A stretch of 37,588 bases of DNA from an uncultured Corynebacterium sp. (GTDB lineage Bacteria; Actinomycetota; Actinomycetes; Mycobacteriales; Mycobacteriaceae), in contig CAJZGD010000001.1 of assembly GCA_915275065.1 (NCBI GenBank), positions 1 to 37,588 of the forward strand. Direction: 5' to 3'. Of this stretch, positions 8,263-16,837 are shown piece after piece. The notes beneath the pieces are model-generated. The model was not told the origin of the DNA. It saw only the letters and a list, made by a program, of their open reading frames with translations, and searched no databases. A program made the translations under genes and the position numbers. How positions within the stretch are numbered: position 1 is the stretch's first letter; each line of letters begins with the position of its first letter.

Positions 8263-9459
8263 TTATGCGAGTGATGCGAGGACTCGGATGAGCTGATCTA
8301 CGTCGTGGGTGGTGTTATATAGCCCCAGGCCCACCGTGATCGCCCCATCGGTGTCCTCCAAGCCCATGGCCGACAGCAATGGATCCGGCTTCGCCACCGT
8401 GGTGACCAGACGATTATCTATGAGCCGGCGGCGGATTGTCGACGCCGGAATCCCCGGAATGCAAAAGGTCACCCGGGGAACCCGAGTGGCCGTCGACCCG
8501 TAGGCAATCTCGCCCGTCACGCCAAACACATGCAGCCGAGTCATGCTGCTCAACGAGTCCGCCAGATAGTCGGCCATGCGACGCAGATACAGGCCAGCCT
8601 CAAACAGGCTGGTTTCCAGCCGCTGCCGCCGGGAGCCGTGATCCTGCTCCACCAACCCAGCAAGGTGTTCCACGGCGGCAGGCAGCCCAGCAACGAAGCC
8701 TGGGGCCACATCCTCAAGGAACGCGGCCATGTCGATGCGGGGGAACATGGAGGTGTCCCGGAACGCCAACGCGGCCACCTGGGGGGCGCCAATGGCCGTG
8801 CAGTCCACGATCACCATGTCCACCCCCAGGTCATCTATAGTGATCGGCGAGAATCCCGCCAACGCGGTGGCGTCGACAAGCACCCAGGCCCGGGAATGCT
8901 CCCGAACGTTTTCGGAAATCTGGGACACGTCATTCACCGTGCCTACCTGGGGATGCACGGCCGATAACGTCACCAACCGCGTGTCACCGGTGACGAGATT
9001 CGTATACTGCCATGCCGGCACTTCACCGGTCCCCAAATCCGGCTCAGCATAGGCGATATCGTCGTTGGTGAGTTGATGAGTATCTGCCCGCGACGCCAAA
9101 AGCTGGCCGCGACGCAGCACGGGCCGAAGCGCAGTATCCAACCGCTGGTAAAGAACATCAATGCTGGGCGCAAGAATCACGGCATTAGCAGTTGTGCCAG
9201 TGAGATCGGCGACCGCCTGCCGCGCGGCCTTCATTTGCGACTCAGCCCCCAGCCTCCCCATTTCGGGGGCAACGGAATGACTACCGTGATTACCCGTATA
9301 GGGCTCCACATATTCTACAACCGGCGCTTGACGGAATCCGCGGGCCACCGCAGACGACACTCGTTCGGGGATTTGCGGCTGGGCATGAGCGGACAAATAC
9401 GTCCAACCGTCGCCTAATGACGTGTACAAACCACGCACTCGCGCTACGTCAAAGACCAT
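8263..9459 (-). CDS. Class V aminotransferase-fold protein lacking the PLP lysine
   Basis: A 398-residue protein with the layout of cysteine desulfurases (SufS/Csd type). It starts at ATG 9459 because AAGGAG lies 6 bases upstream; the longer frame from 9483 has no such site. Recognisable parts are the GNHGSHS segment, the helix with LTGTTANAVILAPS, the VHPQVGTVNDV strand and VLVDATALAGFSPITIDDLG with the PLP-nitrogen Asp. Where the family has SGHK-hxGP with the Schiff-base Lys, this protein reads VDCTAIGAP: the Lys position is Ala222 and the usual His is Thr. The Gln after the Asp is also lost. It is unlikely to work as a normal PLP enzyme. It faces away from the divergent wzm gene. Confidence 0.7.
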   Translation of the reverse strand: MVFDVARVRGLYTSLGDGWTYLSAHAQPQIPERVSSAVARGFRQAPVVEYVEPYTGNHGSHSVAPEMGRLGAESQMKAARQAVADLTGTTANAVILAPSIDVLYQRLDTALRPVLRRGQLLASRADTHQLTNDDIAYAEPDLGTGEVPAWQYTNLVTGDTRLVTLSAVHPQVGTVNDVSQISENVREHSRAWVLVDATALAGFSPITIDDLGVDMVIVDCTAIGAPQVAALAFRDTSMFPRIDMAAFLEDVAPGFVAGLPAAVEHLAGLVEQDHGSRRQRLETSLFEAGLYLRRMADYLADSLSSMTRLHVFGVTGEIAYGSTATRVPRVTFCIPGIPASTIRRRLIDNRLVTTVAKPDPLLSAMGLEDTDGAITVGLGLYNTTHDVDQLIRVLASLA

Positions 9460-9550
9460 CTGGGACTCCTTCAGCATGTCCATAATTAACCTTTTAATAA
9501 TATGCCTACCGTATCCATTGTGCGCACAGAGACCACTAAGCTAGAAATCT

Positions 9551-10483
9551 GTGCAGGATCATCAAGATGAAGAAAAACTGGCAAAACCGCCGCAGACTAC
9601 TGCGTCCGTGACGCTTTCAGAACAGATCAACCGCATCACCAATGCGACCGACTTAGACCCTGAACCCTCAGGTTCAAAGACCTTCGCCGCCGCCTGGCAT
9701 GACCTCGTGCGTGGTTTTCACCAACACGAACTGTGGCTCCAACTGGGCTGGCAGGACATTAAACAACGATACCGCCGATCCGTCCTAGGACCGCTATGGA
9801 TCACCATTGCTACTGGTGTGATGGCTGCCGCACTTGGACTATTATATTCAGTTCTCTTTAAGATTCCGGTAGCGCAATTCCTCCCCCATGTGACGGTAGG
9901 GCTTATCATGTGGACGTTCATCTCAGGTTGTATCAAGGAAGGCGCGCAAGTTTTTATTGATAATGAGGGCCTAATTAAACAACTGCCTTCCGCGCTTTCC
10001 GTCCACGTCTACCGACTCGTGTGGAAGCAAACCCTCTTCCTTGGGCATAATTTGATTATTTGGGTTGCCCTCATGGTTATTTTCCCCAGGCCATTGGGTT
10101 GGGATTTCCTCCTGGCCATACCCGCGCTTATGCTTCTGGTTGCCAATGGTGTGTGGGTGTCCATGTTCTTCGGCATCATAGCCACCCGTTACCGGGACGT
10201 CGCGCCCCTCCTCGAAGCCGGCACCCAACTATTGTTCTATGTCACGCCCATTGTGTGGATGACTCAAACCCTGAAGGACCAGGGCGGCGCCATCTCTGAC
10301 CGGGCAAAACTCGCCCAACTCAACCCGCTTTACCACTACATGGAGGTCGTCCGCGCCCCACTCATCGGCGCCGACCTGCCCGTCTACCACTGGTGGGTTG
10401 TGCTCGGGTGCACCGTTGCTGGGCTCACCATCGCCCTGCTCGCCATGCGGCAATGGCGGTTCCGGGTCAGCTACTGGGTATAA
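9551..10483 (+). CDS. wzm: Wzm-type ABC-2 permease, galactan export
   Basis: A 310-residue ABC-2 membrane protein starting at GTG 9551. After a 70-residue cytoplasmic N terminus come ELWLQLGWQDIKQRYRRSVL and GPLWITIATGVM, the classic polysaccharide-export permease entry, followed by about six transmembrane helices. The family pairs with Wzt to move lipid-linked polysaccharide across the membrane. In mycobacteria and corynebacteria the substrate is the lipid-linked galactan of arabinogalactan. It is followed 20 bases later by wzt. The 91-base gap upstream is shared with the divergent aminotransferase-like gene. Confidence 0.88.
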   Translation: MQDHQDEEKLAKPPQTTASVTLSEQINRITNATDLDPEPSGSKTFAAAWHDLVRGFHQHELWLQLGWQDIKQRYRRSVLGPLWITIATGVMAAALGLLYSVLFKIPVAQFLPHVTVGLIMWTFISGCIKEGAQVFIDNEGLIKQLPSALSVHVYRLVWKQTLFLGHNLIIWVALMVIFPRPLGWDFLLAIPALMLLVANGVWVSMFFGIIATRYRDVAPLLEAGTQLLFYVTPIVWMTQTLKDQGGAISDRAKLAQLNPLYHYMEVVRAPLIGADLPVYHWWVVLGCTVAGLTIALLAMRQWRFRVSYWV

Positions 10484-10503
10484 CTTTGAAGGAGAAGTGA
10501 CTC

Positions 10504-11322
10504 ATGGTTTCGATTGATACTTACAACGCGTGCGTGGACTTCCCCATTTTTGACGCGAAATCCCGCTCCATGAAAAAGGCCTTCCTCGGGGCGGCCGGCG
10601 GCGCCATCGGCCGCAATAAAGACAACACCGTGGTGGTTGAGGCACTGCGCAATGTGAATCTGCACCTCCGCGAGGGCGACCGGGTGGGGCTGGTCGGCCA
10701 TAATGGTGCTGGTAAATCCACCCTGCTGCGCCTGCTGTCCGGCATTTACGAGCCCACCCGCGGCTCCGCACACATCCACGGCCGGGTCGCACCGGTATTC
10801 GATCTTGGTGTGGGTATGGACCCAGAAATCTCCGGGTATGAGAACATCATTATCCGCGGGTTATTCCTCGGCCAAACCCGGAAACAAATGAAGCAAAAAA
10901 TGGATGAAATCGCCGATTTTTCCGAACTCGGCGAATACCTTTCCATGCCGCTACGCACCTATTCCACCGGCATGCGCATTAGGTTGGCCCTAGGGGTGGT
11001 GACCTCCATTGAGCCAGAAATTTTGCTTCTCGACGAGGGAATCGGGGCGGTGGATGCCGCCTTCATGGCCAAGGCCCGGGCTCGCCTCCAGGAGCTGGTG
11101 AAACGCTCCGGCATTTTGGTGTTTGCATCCCACTCCAATGATTTTCTCGCCCAACTCTGCGACACCGCCCTGTGGATCGATCATGGTGAGGTTCGGGAAG
11201 CCGGCCCGATCCCAGATATTGTTGGATCCTATGAAGGTCCGGGGGCCGCAAAGCATGTGCGACGCATTATCGAGGATTTGCATAAAGGGGATGCGGAGAA
11301 CATGAGCGCCGCCCCTGAATAA
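10504..11322 (+). CDS. wzt: Wzt-type ATPase, galactan export
   Basis: A 272-residue ABC ATPase with a good ribosome-binding site (AAGGAGAAG) ahead of ATG 10504. Walker A GHNGAGKS is at residues 65-72, the signature region is YSTGMRIRLAL, Walker B is ILLLDEGIGAVD and the switch His is in FASHSND. The Wzt family hallmark HGRVAPVFDLGVGMDPEISG is present. It lacks the C-terminal carbohydrate-binding domain of some Wzt proteins, as do mycobacterial homologues. It works with Wzm to export galactan. The gap to the convergent acetyltransferase gene (11323-11456) is GC-rich with no clear terminator. Confidence 0.9.
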   Translation: MVSIDTYNACVDFPIFDAKSRSMKKAFLGAAGGAIGRNKDNTVVVEALRNVNLHLREGDRVGLVGHNGAGKSTLLRLLSGIYEPTRGSAHIHGRVAPVFDLGVGMDPEISGYENIIIRGLFLGQTRKQMKQKMDEIADFSELGEYLSMPLRTYSTGMRIRLALGVVTSIEPEILLLDEGIGAVDAAFMAKARARLQELVKRSGILVFASHSNDFLAQLCDTALWIDHGEVREAGPIPDIVGSYEGPGAAKHVRRIIEDLHKGDAENMSAAPE

Positions 11323-11456
11323 GGGTGGGGCGAGATTGTGGCGGGGCTAGCTGCGCCGACGGGTTTTGGCGGTTCCTGGGCTTGCCCCATGGCGGCGGGC
11401 CCTGCTGGCAGGTTTCAGCAAGCCCCGGCGCGCCCGGCGGGCCCAGTCCATCTGAA

Positions 11457-12125
11457 TCATTCGGATGGCGCGGGGCCTGGGCGTTCTCCGGTGAGGAATT
11501 CGTGGAGACTCAGGGTGTGGCCGGTAATGACGACGTCGGGGTTGGGGGTGTAGTCGTCGCGCCGTAGCTCGGCCAGGACCGCGGGTAGCGGAGTGCCGTT
11601 CGGCCCGGCAGGGGCTGTAACCGACTCGACCACCCGGTAGCCGACTTTGGCGGACACCGCCGCGGAGGTGTGATTGCTGGTTATCCAGACGGTTTGCATG
11701 ACGGTAGCCCCCAGGGTGACCAGGCCGTATTCGCAGATGGCGCGGCGAATGGTAGTGCCATAGCCGCATCCCTGATGCTTGTGGAGCACCCAGGAGCCGG
11801 TACTCATGCAGCGGGTGGTGGCAAAGTTGGTGGCTCGAAGGTCTGTAGCACCGATAAATTCGCCCGTATGTTCGTTAAAAGCAGCAAGGTCTAATGACCA
11901 TTCTTTCGAACTCATATTCGCACGGTTGGCCCAGCGGAATTGGGCTGCGGCCACGGGGGTTGAGGTGAAAAGCCAGGTGAACGCATGATCGGGAATCGTG
12001 TCACCGTAAATGTCCGCGAACGTCATAGTGCACACGTGGGGCAGGTGCTCGTCGGTGATGGCGACGATGCGCAGGCCGCCCGCCCGGATTTGGAGGGTGC
12101 TTGGTGGCCATAGAGTTTCCAACAT
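11457..12125 (-). CDS. GNAT-family N-acetyltransferase, RimL-like
   Basis: A 222-residue protein with the RimJ/RimL-type GNAT order: LRIVAITDEHLP, a central EFIGATDLRATNF strand pair, the acetyl-CoA loop HQGCGYGTTIRRAICEYG at about 127-144, then WITSNHTSAAVSAKVGYRVV. The last 30 residues are a Pro/Gly-rich tail. It is divergent from the siderophore synthetase with a 90-base shared promoter region. It may be a partner (siderophore tailoring or self-protection) or simply a neighbour. The acceptor is unknown. Confidence 0.75.
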   Translation of the reverse strand: MLETLWPPSTLQIRAGGLRIVAITDEHLPHVCTMTFADIYGDTIPDHAFTWLFTSTPVAAAQFRWANRANMSSKEWSLDLAAFNEHTGEFIGATDLRATNFATTRCMSTGSWVLHKHQGCGYGTTIRRAICEYGLVTLGATVMQTVWITSNHTSAAVSAKVGYRVVESVTAPAGPNGTPLPAVLAELRRDDYTPNPDVVITGHTLSLHEFLTGERPGPAPSE

Positions 12126-12215
12126 GGCCTTATCCTAGTCCCGGTTCATCGGTTTTCCCACGCGGGATTTGGCTGCGCGTTGGCTGTGAGGCGGAAGAAA
12201 TGGTGTGATAGAGAC

Positions 12216-14972
12216 ATGGATATTTCGGCTGCTCGACAAACCATTCGGTCACGGTTAATTACGGCACTACGAGAAGAAGAGTTGATTCCGCAGGATACGC
12301 CGATTCCCCCAGATGAGGACCCGGTAATGGTGTTGCGGAAGCTTCGATCCGAATTGACGGTTCCGGCCACAAATTTTGATCGGGCGGCCGCCGAATTGGC
12401 GGATAGTGTGGTGGGGTTGGCGCGGGCGCGTGAGGGCGTGGCACGCCGCTATCAAAACCGCACGTCGTTAGGCAATATGGAACAGCTGGTGTGCGAGGGC
12501 CACCCGAAGCATCCGTGCGCAAAAACGTCGCTGGGGCTGGGTGACGCTTATAAGGATGTGCTGCCTGAACAGGTGGAAACGATTCAGCTGCGGTTTGTGG
12601 CGGTTCGGGAACAGCTGGCGCGCACCTCAGGCATGCCGCTCATTGCGGCGCTTCACAGCCAGATTCCGGGGTTGGCCGATCGGTTGGCGGCGGAGTGCCC
12701 GCCGGGGTTTGTGGTGGTGCCGGTGCACCCGTGCCAGGAAGTGACGTTGTCTGATGATGTGCGGGAGCTGGCCACGTCGATAGCTGCGGAACCGCTCATG
12801 AGCGTGCGGACGCTGCGGGTGCGCGACGAGACCGGGTGCGTGCACATTAAAACCAGTGTGGGGTTTCAGCTGACCGGGGCGATTCGGGGGATTTCGTATG
12901 CGGCGTTGGCGGGGCCGGTGATTGCCGAGCGGGCCGAACAATTATTGCGCACGGCGGGGATTTCACCCTACACCAGCGACGATACGCCGGCGTTTCGGGT
13001 GGCGCGGGATTTGGCGGGGGTGCGGGTGCCGCAGGCGGATGGGAGTTCGTTTGGAGCGATCGTCCGGGTGCCGCCCCGGGGGATTCCGGCGGCGGCCTTG
13101 TTGGCGACGAATCCGCTCACGGGGGAGAATTTCTTCACGGAGTTTTTGGCGGAATCGGGTGCGACCCCGGCTCAGTGGTTTGATCGATTGTCGACGATCC
13201 TGATCCAGCCGGCGCTCACGCTCTTAGACCAGGGGTTAGCGATGGAGCCGCACCCACAGAACACGGTCATTGAGCTGCGGAATGGTTGGCCGTATGCGGT
13301 GACGGTGCGGGATTTCGGCGGGTGCCGGATTGTGCGCGATTCCGCATTCGGCCAGCGGTACGATTGGGGCTTCCTGGAAGGCACCGCACTCCTGAGCGAC
13401 CGCGATACCGCCTATGACAAGCTGATTTATCCAATGATAACGAATTTGGTGTTGGGGTTGTGCGAGGCGGCGGGCATTGATCCGGGCACGATAGCCCTGG
13501 ATAATCTGCCCCCGATGCTGCCGCGGAAGCGTATGTTTGGCATGCGGTTGTCGGGGGCGGTGACGGAGCAGGATTACGTGCGGATCCCCAATCCGATTCC
13601 GCCGGTTCCGCTTGTCGACGAGCTCCCGTGGGCGCGCGAACATGTGTCCGAACGCCTCACTGAAACCATGGCGGTGGAGGGCCTCACGCAACTCCCAGAG
13701 TGCGATGTGGATAATGCGGTGTCCACCTTGGCCCACGTCAAACAGGTTGTCGATCGTCGGCTCCGATTCTACCGGTCGCCGGCAGACCTGATCTCCACCG
13801 CTCCCCCGGAGCTGCGTGGCGTTGTTGCCGACTCCTTGGCGATCACCGGCCATAATGTGCACCCATTGGCGAAGCTGCGCCTGGGGTTTAGTGTGGAAGA
13901 TTCCGCACTGTATGGGCCGGAAAATTTCCGGCCCACCAATCTGAAGCTGATTGGTGTTCGCCCCGATCTGCTCGCAGAGACCGGGGACGTGACGGCAATA
14001 CTGCGGGCCGAGTTTCCCGAGAATATGCCAAACACTACGCTGCGCATTGTTCCCGTCCACCCGTGGCAGTGGGAACATGTGATCGGTGCGGAATTCGCCC
14101 GGGAGATCGCCGCCGGCACGATCATGGACACGGGGGCAACGCTGCCGGTGCTGCCCACGCTATCGCTGCGAACCGCACTGACGTTCCATCCGGGAACGTC
14201 AGGACGCCGGCTGTTCATCAAGACGTCGGTGGATGCGACATTGACGTCGACGCGGCGGTCCATGTCGCGGGATTCCGCCCTGGGCACCCCGCTGGTGGCC
14301 GCCCACCTGGCCGGCCTGGGGTTGCCGTGTGATCTGCTGCCGGAGATCGCAGGCTGCGCCTACGACGGCCCGAAGACGAATCCGCGGGCGGTTCGGGGAT
14401 TGAGCACGCTCATCCGCGAGTCCACACCCCGGACGGCTATCACGGCAGCCGCGCTGCGGGGGCTGCCCACGGTGACGGCGGAGTTCTTTTCCCGCTACGC
14501 TCGCGACCTGCTATCGACAGTGCTGCCCACCATGTGGCATGCGGGCATCGCCCTGGAGGCACATTTGCAGAACACCCTGGTGTATGTGGATGACGACTTC
14601 CACTACCAGGGAATCTGCCTTCGGGACTTCTCCGGCCTGCGGGCCTACCGGCCCCGGGCCACGGGCATGCCCATTCGGGATGGCGCCATCACCATGACCG
14701 ATGACTACAATACGTTCGTCGCCAAGGGGCATTACGCCGCCATTCCCGGCAACCTGGCGGCGTTCGTGGATCAGTTGCCTGGTGATCCACGCCAGTATTG
14801 GCGGCTGGTCCGGTCCATTGTGACCGACCTGATTGCCGAGCATCATCCGCCGCAGGCGGACGTCGACAAGCTATTGGCGCCAACGATGAAGCAGAAGGCG
14901 TTTCTGCGCATGCTGGCAGACCCGGCGCGAGGCGATGTGTACGTGGATGTACCCAATCCGCTTGTAGGATAG
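12216..14972 (+). CDS. ciuE: Fused two-domain NIS siderophore synthetase, CiuE-like
   Basis: A 918-residue protein with two tandem IucA/IucC (NRPS-independent siderophore synthetase) domains. Matched motif pairs are EGHPKHPCAK (about 95) and GHNVHPLAK (about 545); VPVHPCQE and VPVHPWQW; HIKTSVGFQLTGAIR and FIKTSVDATLTSTRR; EPHPQNTV with VRDFGG and EAHLQNTLV with LRDFSG. Each domain thus keeps the ATP- and carboxylate-binding residues. The family joins citrate carboxylates to amines or alcohols. The corynebactin synthetase CiuE of C. diphtheriae is a fusion of this kind. ATG 12216 is preferred; TTG 12180 and GTG 12186 are possible. No transporter gene is adjacent, unlike the known ciu locus. 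Confidence 0.82.
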   Translation: MDISAARQTIRSRLITALREEELIPQDTPIPPDEDPVMVLRKLRSELTVPATNFDRAAAELADSVVGLARAREGVARRYQNRTSLGNMEQLVCEGHPKHPCAKTSLGLGDAYKDVLPEQVETIQLRFVAVREQLARTSGMPLIAALHSQIPGLADRLAAECPPGFVVVPVHPCQEVTLSDDVRELATSIAAEPLMSVRTLRVRDETGCVHIKTSVGFQLTGAIRGISYAALAGPVIAERAEQLLRTAGISPYTSDDTPAFRVARDLAGVRVPQADGSSFGAIVRVPPRGIPAAALLATNPLTGENFFTEFLAESGATPAQWFDRLSTILIQPALTLLDQGLAMEPHPQNTVIELRNGWPYAVTVRDFGGCRIVRDSAFGQRYDWGFLEGTALLSDRDTAYDKLIYPMITNLVLGLCEAAGIDPGTIALDNLPPMLPRKRMFGMRLSGAVTEQDYVRIPNPIPPVPLVDELPWAREHVSERLTETMAVEGLTQLPECDVDNAVSTLAHVKQVVDRRLRFYRSPADLISTAPPELRGVVADSLAITGHNVHPLAKLRLGFSVEDSALYGPENFRPTNLKLIGVRPDLLAETGDVTAILRAEFPENMPNTTLRIVPVHPWQWEHVIGAEFAREIAAGTIMDTGATLPVLPTLSLRTALTFHPGTSGRRLFIKTSVDATLTSTRRSMSRDSALGTPLVAAHLAGLGLPCDLLPEIAGCAYDGPKTNPRAVRGLSTLIRESTPRTAITAAALRGLPTVTAEFFSRYARDLLSTVLPTMWHAGIALEAHLQNTLVYVDDDFHYQGICLRDFSGLRAYRPRATGMPIRDGAITMTDDYNTFVAKGHYAAIPGNLAAFVDQLPGDPRQYWRLVRSIVTDLIAEHHPPQADVDKLLAPTMKQKAFLRMLADPARGDVYVDVPNPLVG

Positions 14973-15144
14973 CTGCTACCTGCGGGTGCAAAATCTGTCG
15001 GTGGTTTGCGGTGGCTGCGTTGGGTTATGGGTATGCTCATGATTGCGCACTAGGTCTCTGGTTGGTATCAAATGAACTATTTTTAGGTAACAAAGATGCC
15101 AACCAGGTGCTTTTTGCAAGTTTCACGTTATGATTTAGGTAGTG

Positions 15145-15175
15145 GGCACCTCCGTCTCTAGCCAACGGAGGTGCC
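15145..15175 (+). terminator. Intrinsic terminator after the siderophore synthetase
   Basis: GGCACCTCCGT (15145-15155) and ACGGAGGTGCC (15165-15175) form a perfect 11-bp stem with a 9-base loop, followed by an interrupted T-rich stretch (TGCTATTTATGTTTTTT). It lies 172 bases after the stop. The sequence between shows no convincing gene. Confidence 0.7.
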
Positions 15176-15549
15176 TGCTATTTATGTTTTTTGACCATCA
15201 GATCGCGATTTTTGACGTTTCCGCTGGTAGCAGCGTGGCCAGATGGTAGGTTCGGATGCCAGATGGATTAGGTGGCGTCCTATTTGTTCCCCTCCCTATT
15301 GAAGGGAAAACACAGCAAAATCTTCTCCACCAATCATCATGGGGGTGTTCTTTAGTTGTAAAATAGGTTCGAACTTTTTATTAAACTCTGTGTGATCATG
15401 GCGAGGAAACTGTCACCAGTAGGGTTTTTGGGTCGCCGACCTTATTTCTACGGGCATGACGGGTCACGGCTTGGGTGCTACTTCTTAAGTATGGGCATGA
15501 GAAAAATGAGCCATTGCTTAGTGGCTACATGTGATGGACTGATGAAAAA
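15176..15549. other. Intergenic, nothing convincing
   Basis: This 374-base AT-leaning stretch lies between the terminator and the broken membrane-protein gene. I see no long ORF, RNA fold or repeat I can defend. Confidence 0.3.
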
Positions 15550-15978
15550 ATGAATCTTCCTGATTTAAATTGGCCGCTTTTCATCCCGTCCGCTATCACG
15601 CTGGGGTTCTTAGTATCATTTTCGCCTCAAAATCGAAGACGGTACGACAGGTAGGCGTTCTCCTCATTGGCATTGCCACTTTCCTGCACGTTGCTGGTCT
15701 TTTTGTGCCTAATAACGACCCCAATCAGACGACTGCCGAGCCTCCCACAACCGGAGCAACTGCCGCCACCGACGCAAACAAGGCTACGGCAGGCACCGAC
15801 CCCTACCTGGCGGAAGCTCACCTTTGGTGTTGGCATAGAAGACAACAGTGCCACCCGGGAACAGGTGGCGGTCTTCACGCTCATTGCGGATGGGAAGCCC
15901 ATCTTCGAGAAAACCACCCAGAAGAATGAGCCGGTGACCTCGCAACTGGTGTGGATGACGCCCCAATTGCACTCGTAG
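15550..15978 (+). pseudogene. Frameshifted small membrane-protein gene
   Basis: Pieces of one plausible protein alternate between two frames. From ATG 15550 it reads MNLPDLNWPLFIPSAITLGF and stops soon after. The next frame carries VGVLLIGIATFLHVAGLFVP and a Thr/Ala-rich linker to about 15820. The first frame then resumes with KLTFGVGIEDNSATREQVAV and FTLIADGKPIFEKTTQKNEP, ending at 15978. The order of hydrophobic segment, linker and beta-rich domain suggests a membrane-anchored extracytoplasmic protein disrupted by two compensating indels. It is convergent with the metal importer operon, 13 bases from its end. Family unknown. Confidence 0.45.
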
Positions 15979-15991
15979 GGGCGTCGTCAAG

Positions 15992-16837
15992 CTACGTGCG
16001 GGACCGCAGGCGGACCACCACCCACACGGCGAGGAAGATCAGGCCGTCGACAAACGCCATGGTTGGGGACGTCGCCGTATTAAACTTATAGGCAACCCAA
16101 AAACCCACTTGGGAGCTAATAAGCGCCACCAATAACGTGACCGTCAGCATCGCCCCCTGGCTGTGGGTGACCAACAACGCCGTGGCGGCGGGCACAATCA
16201 TGAGCGCCACCACCAGCACCGCGCCGGCCGCATTAAACGCCACCACCACGGTCAGGGAGGACAGCACCATCACCAGGTAGTCCAGCAGGCGGTGCCGCAC
16301 CCCAATGGTGCGGGCAAACACCGGGTCAAACGTGGCGATCGTCAACGGCCGGCGGGCCAGAATCAGCACCACCAGGGTGACCAAACCGGCGCCGCCCACA
16401 ATCCACATGTCCTTCGGGCCCAGGTCGTAGCCGCCCACAATCCAGTGGGACATGGCCGCAATGTTCAAATCCCCCACCAGCACCGTGTGCTCTGAAATCA
16501 TGCTGCCCGCAAACCTAGTAGAGATCAAAATCACACCAATGGCGAAAAACGCGGGGAAAATCAGGCCGGTCGCGGAGTCCTCGGTAAACCGACCGCGGGC
16601 CCGCAACCATTCCGTGGCGGCAATCACCACCACCCCGCCGATTGTGGCCCCCACCAGCAGGATTGGGTCGCGCGGGCTGCTCGCCCACAATGCTGAAATA
16701 GCAATGCCCGGCAGCACCGCATGCGAGAGCGCATCCGACAACATGGCTTGTCGACGCAACACCAGTACCACCCCGGGCAACGCCGTGGTGAGCGACACCA
16801 CCGCCGCAAGCAACGCCACCGATACCGCAAAACTCAT
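15992..16837 (-). CDS. mntD: Metal ABC transporter permease 2 (ABC-3 family)
   Basis: A 281-residue ABC-3 (ZnuB/TroD/MntD) permease with about eight hydrophobic helices. It carries the family blocks RRQAMLSDALSHAVLPGIA near residue 30 and FDPVFARTIGVRHRLLDYLV in the middle, followed by the VALMIVPAATALLVTHS helix. Its start overlaps the stop of the preceding permease (ATGA), so it is the last gene of a four-gene operon. Two non-identical ABC-3 permeases presumably form a heterodimeric channel for Mn2+ or Zn2+. Confidence 0.8.
   Translation of the reverse strand: MSFAVSVALLAAVVSLTTALPGVVLVLRRQAMLSDALSHAVLPGIAISALWASSPRDPILLVGATIGGVVVIAATEWLRARGRFTEDSATGLIFPAFFAIGVILISTRFAGSMISEHTVLVGDLNIAAMSHWIVGGYDLGPKDMWIVGGAGLVTLVVLILARRPLTIATFDPVFARTIGVRHRLLDYLVMVLSSLTVVVAFNAAGAVLVVALMIVPAATALLVTHSQGAMLTVTLLVALISSQVGFWVAYKFNTATSPTMAFVDGLIFLAVWVVVRLRSRT

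Noticed and set aside
12126..12215. DtxR iron box between the GNAT and siderophore synthetase genes
   Set aside because: The best candidate (CTAGGATAA on minus) matches only 6 of 9 positions of one half-site and has no partner half. Regulation by iron is likely from the family but not visible.
13236..14078. Long reverse-strand ORF inside the siderophore synthetase gene
   Set aside because: Shadow frame of a clear NIS synthetase; no start context and no recognisable domain.
14798..15133. Short + frame across the end of the siderophore synthetase and beyond
   Set aside because: Most of it overlaps the synthetase out of frame and the tail shows no domain; I treat the tail as untranslated.
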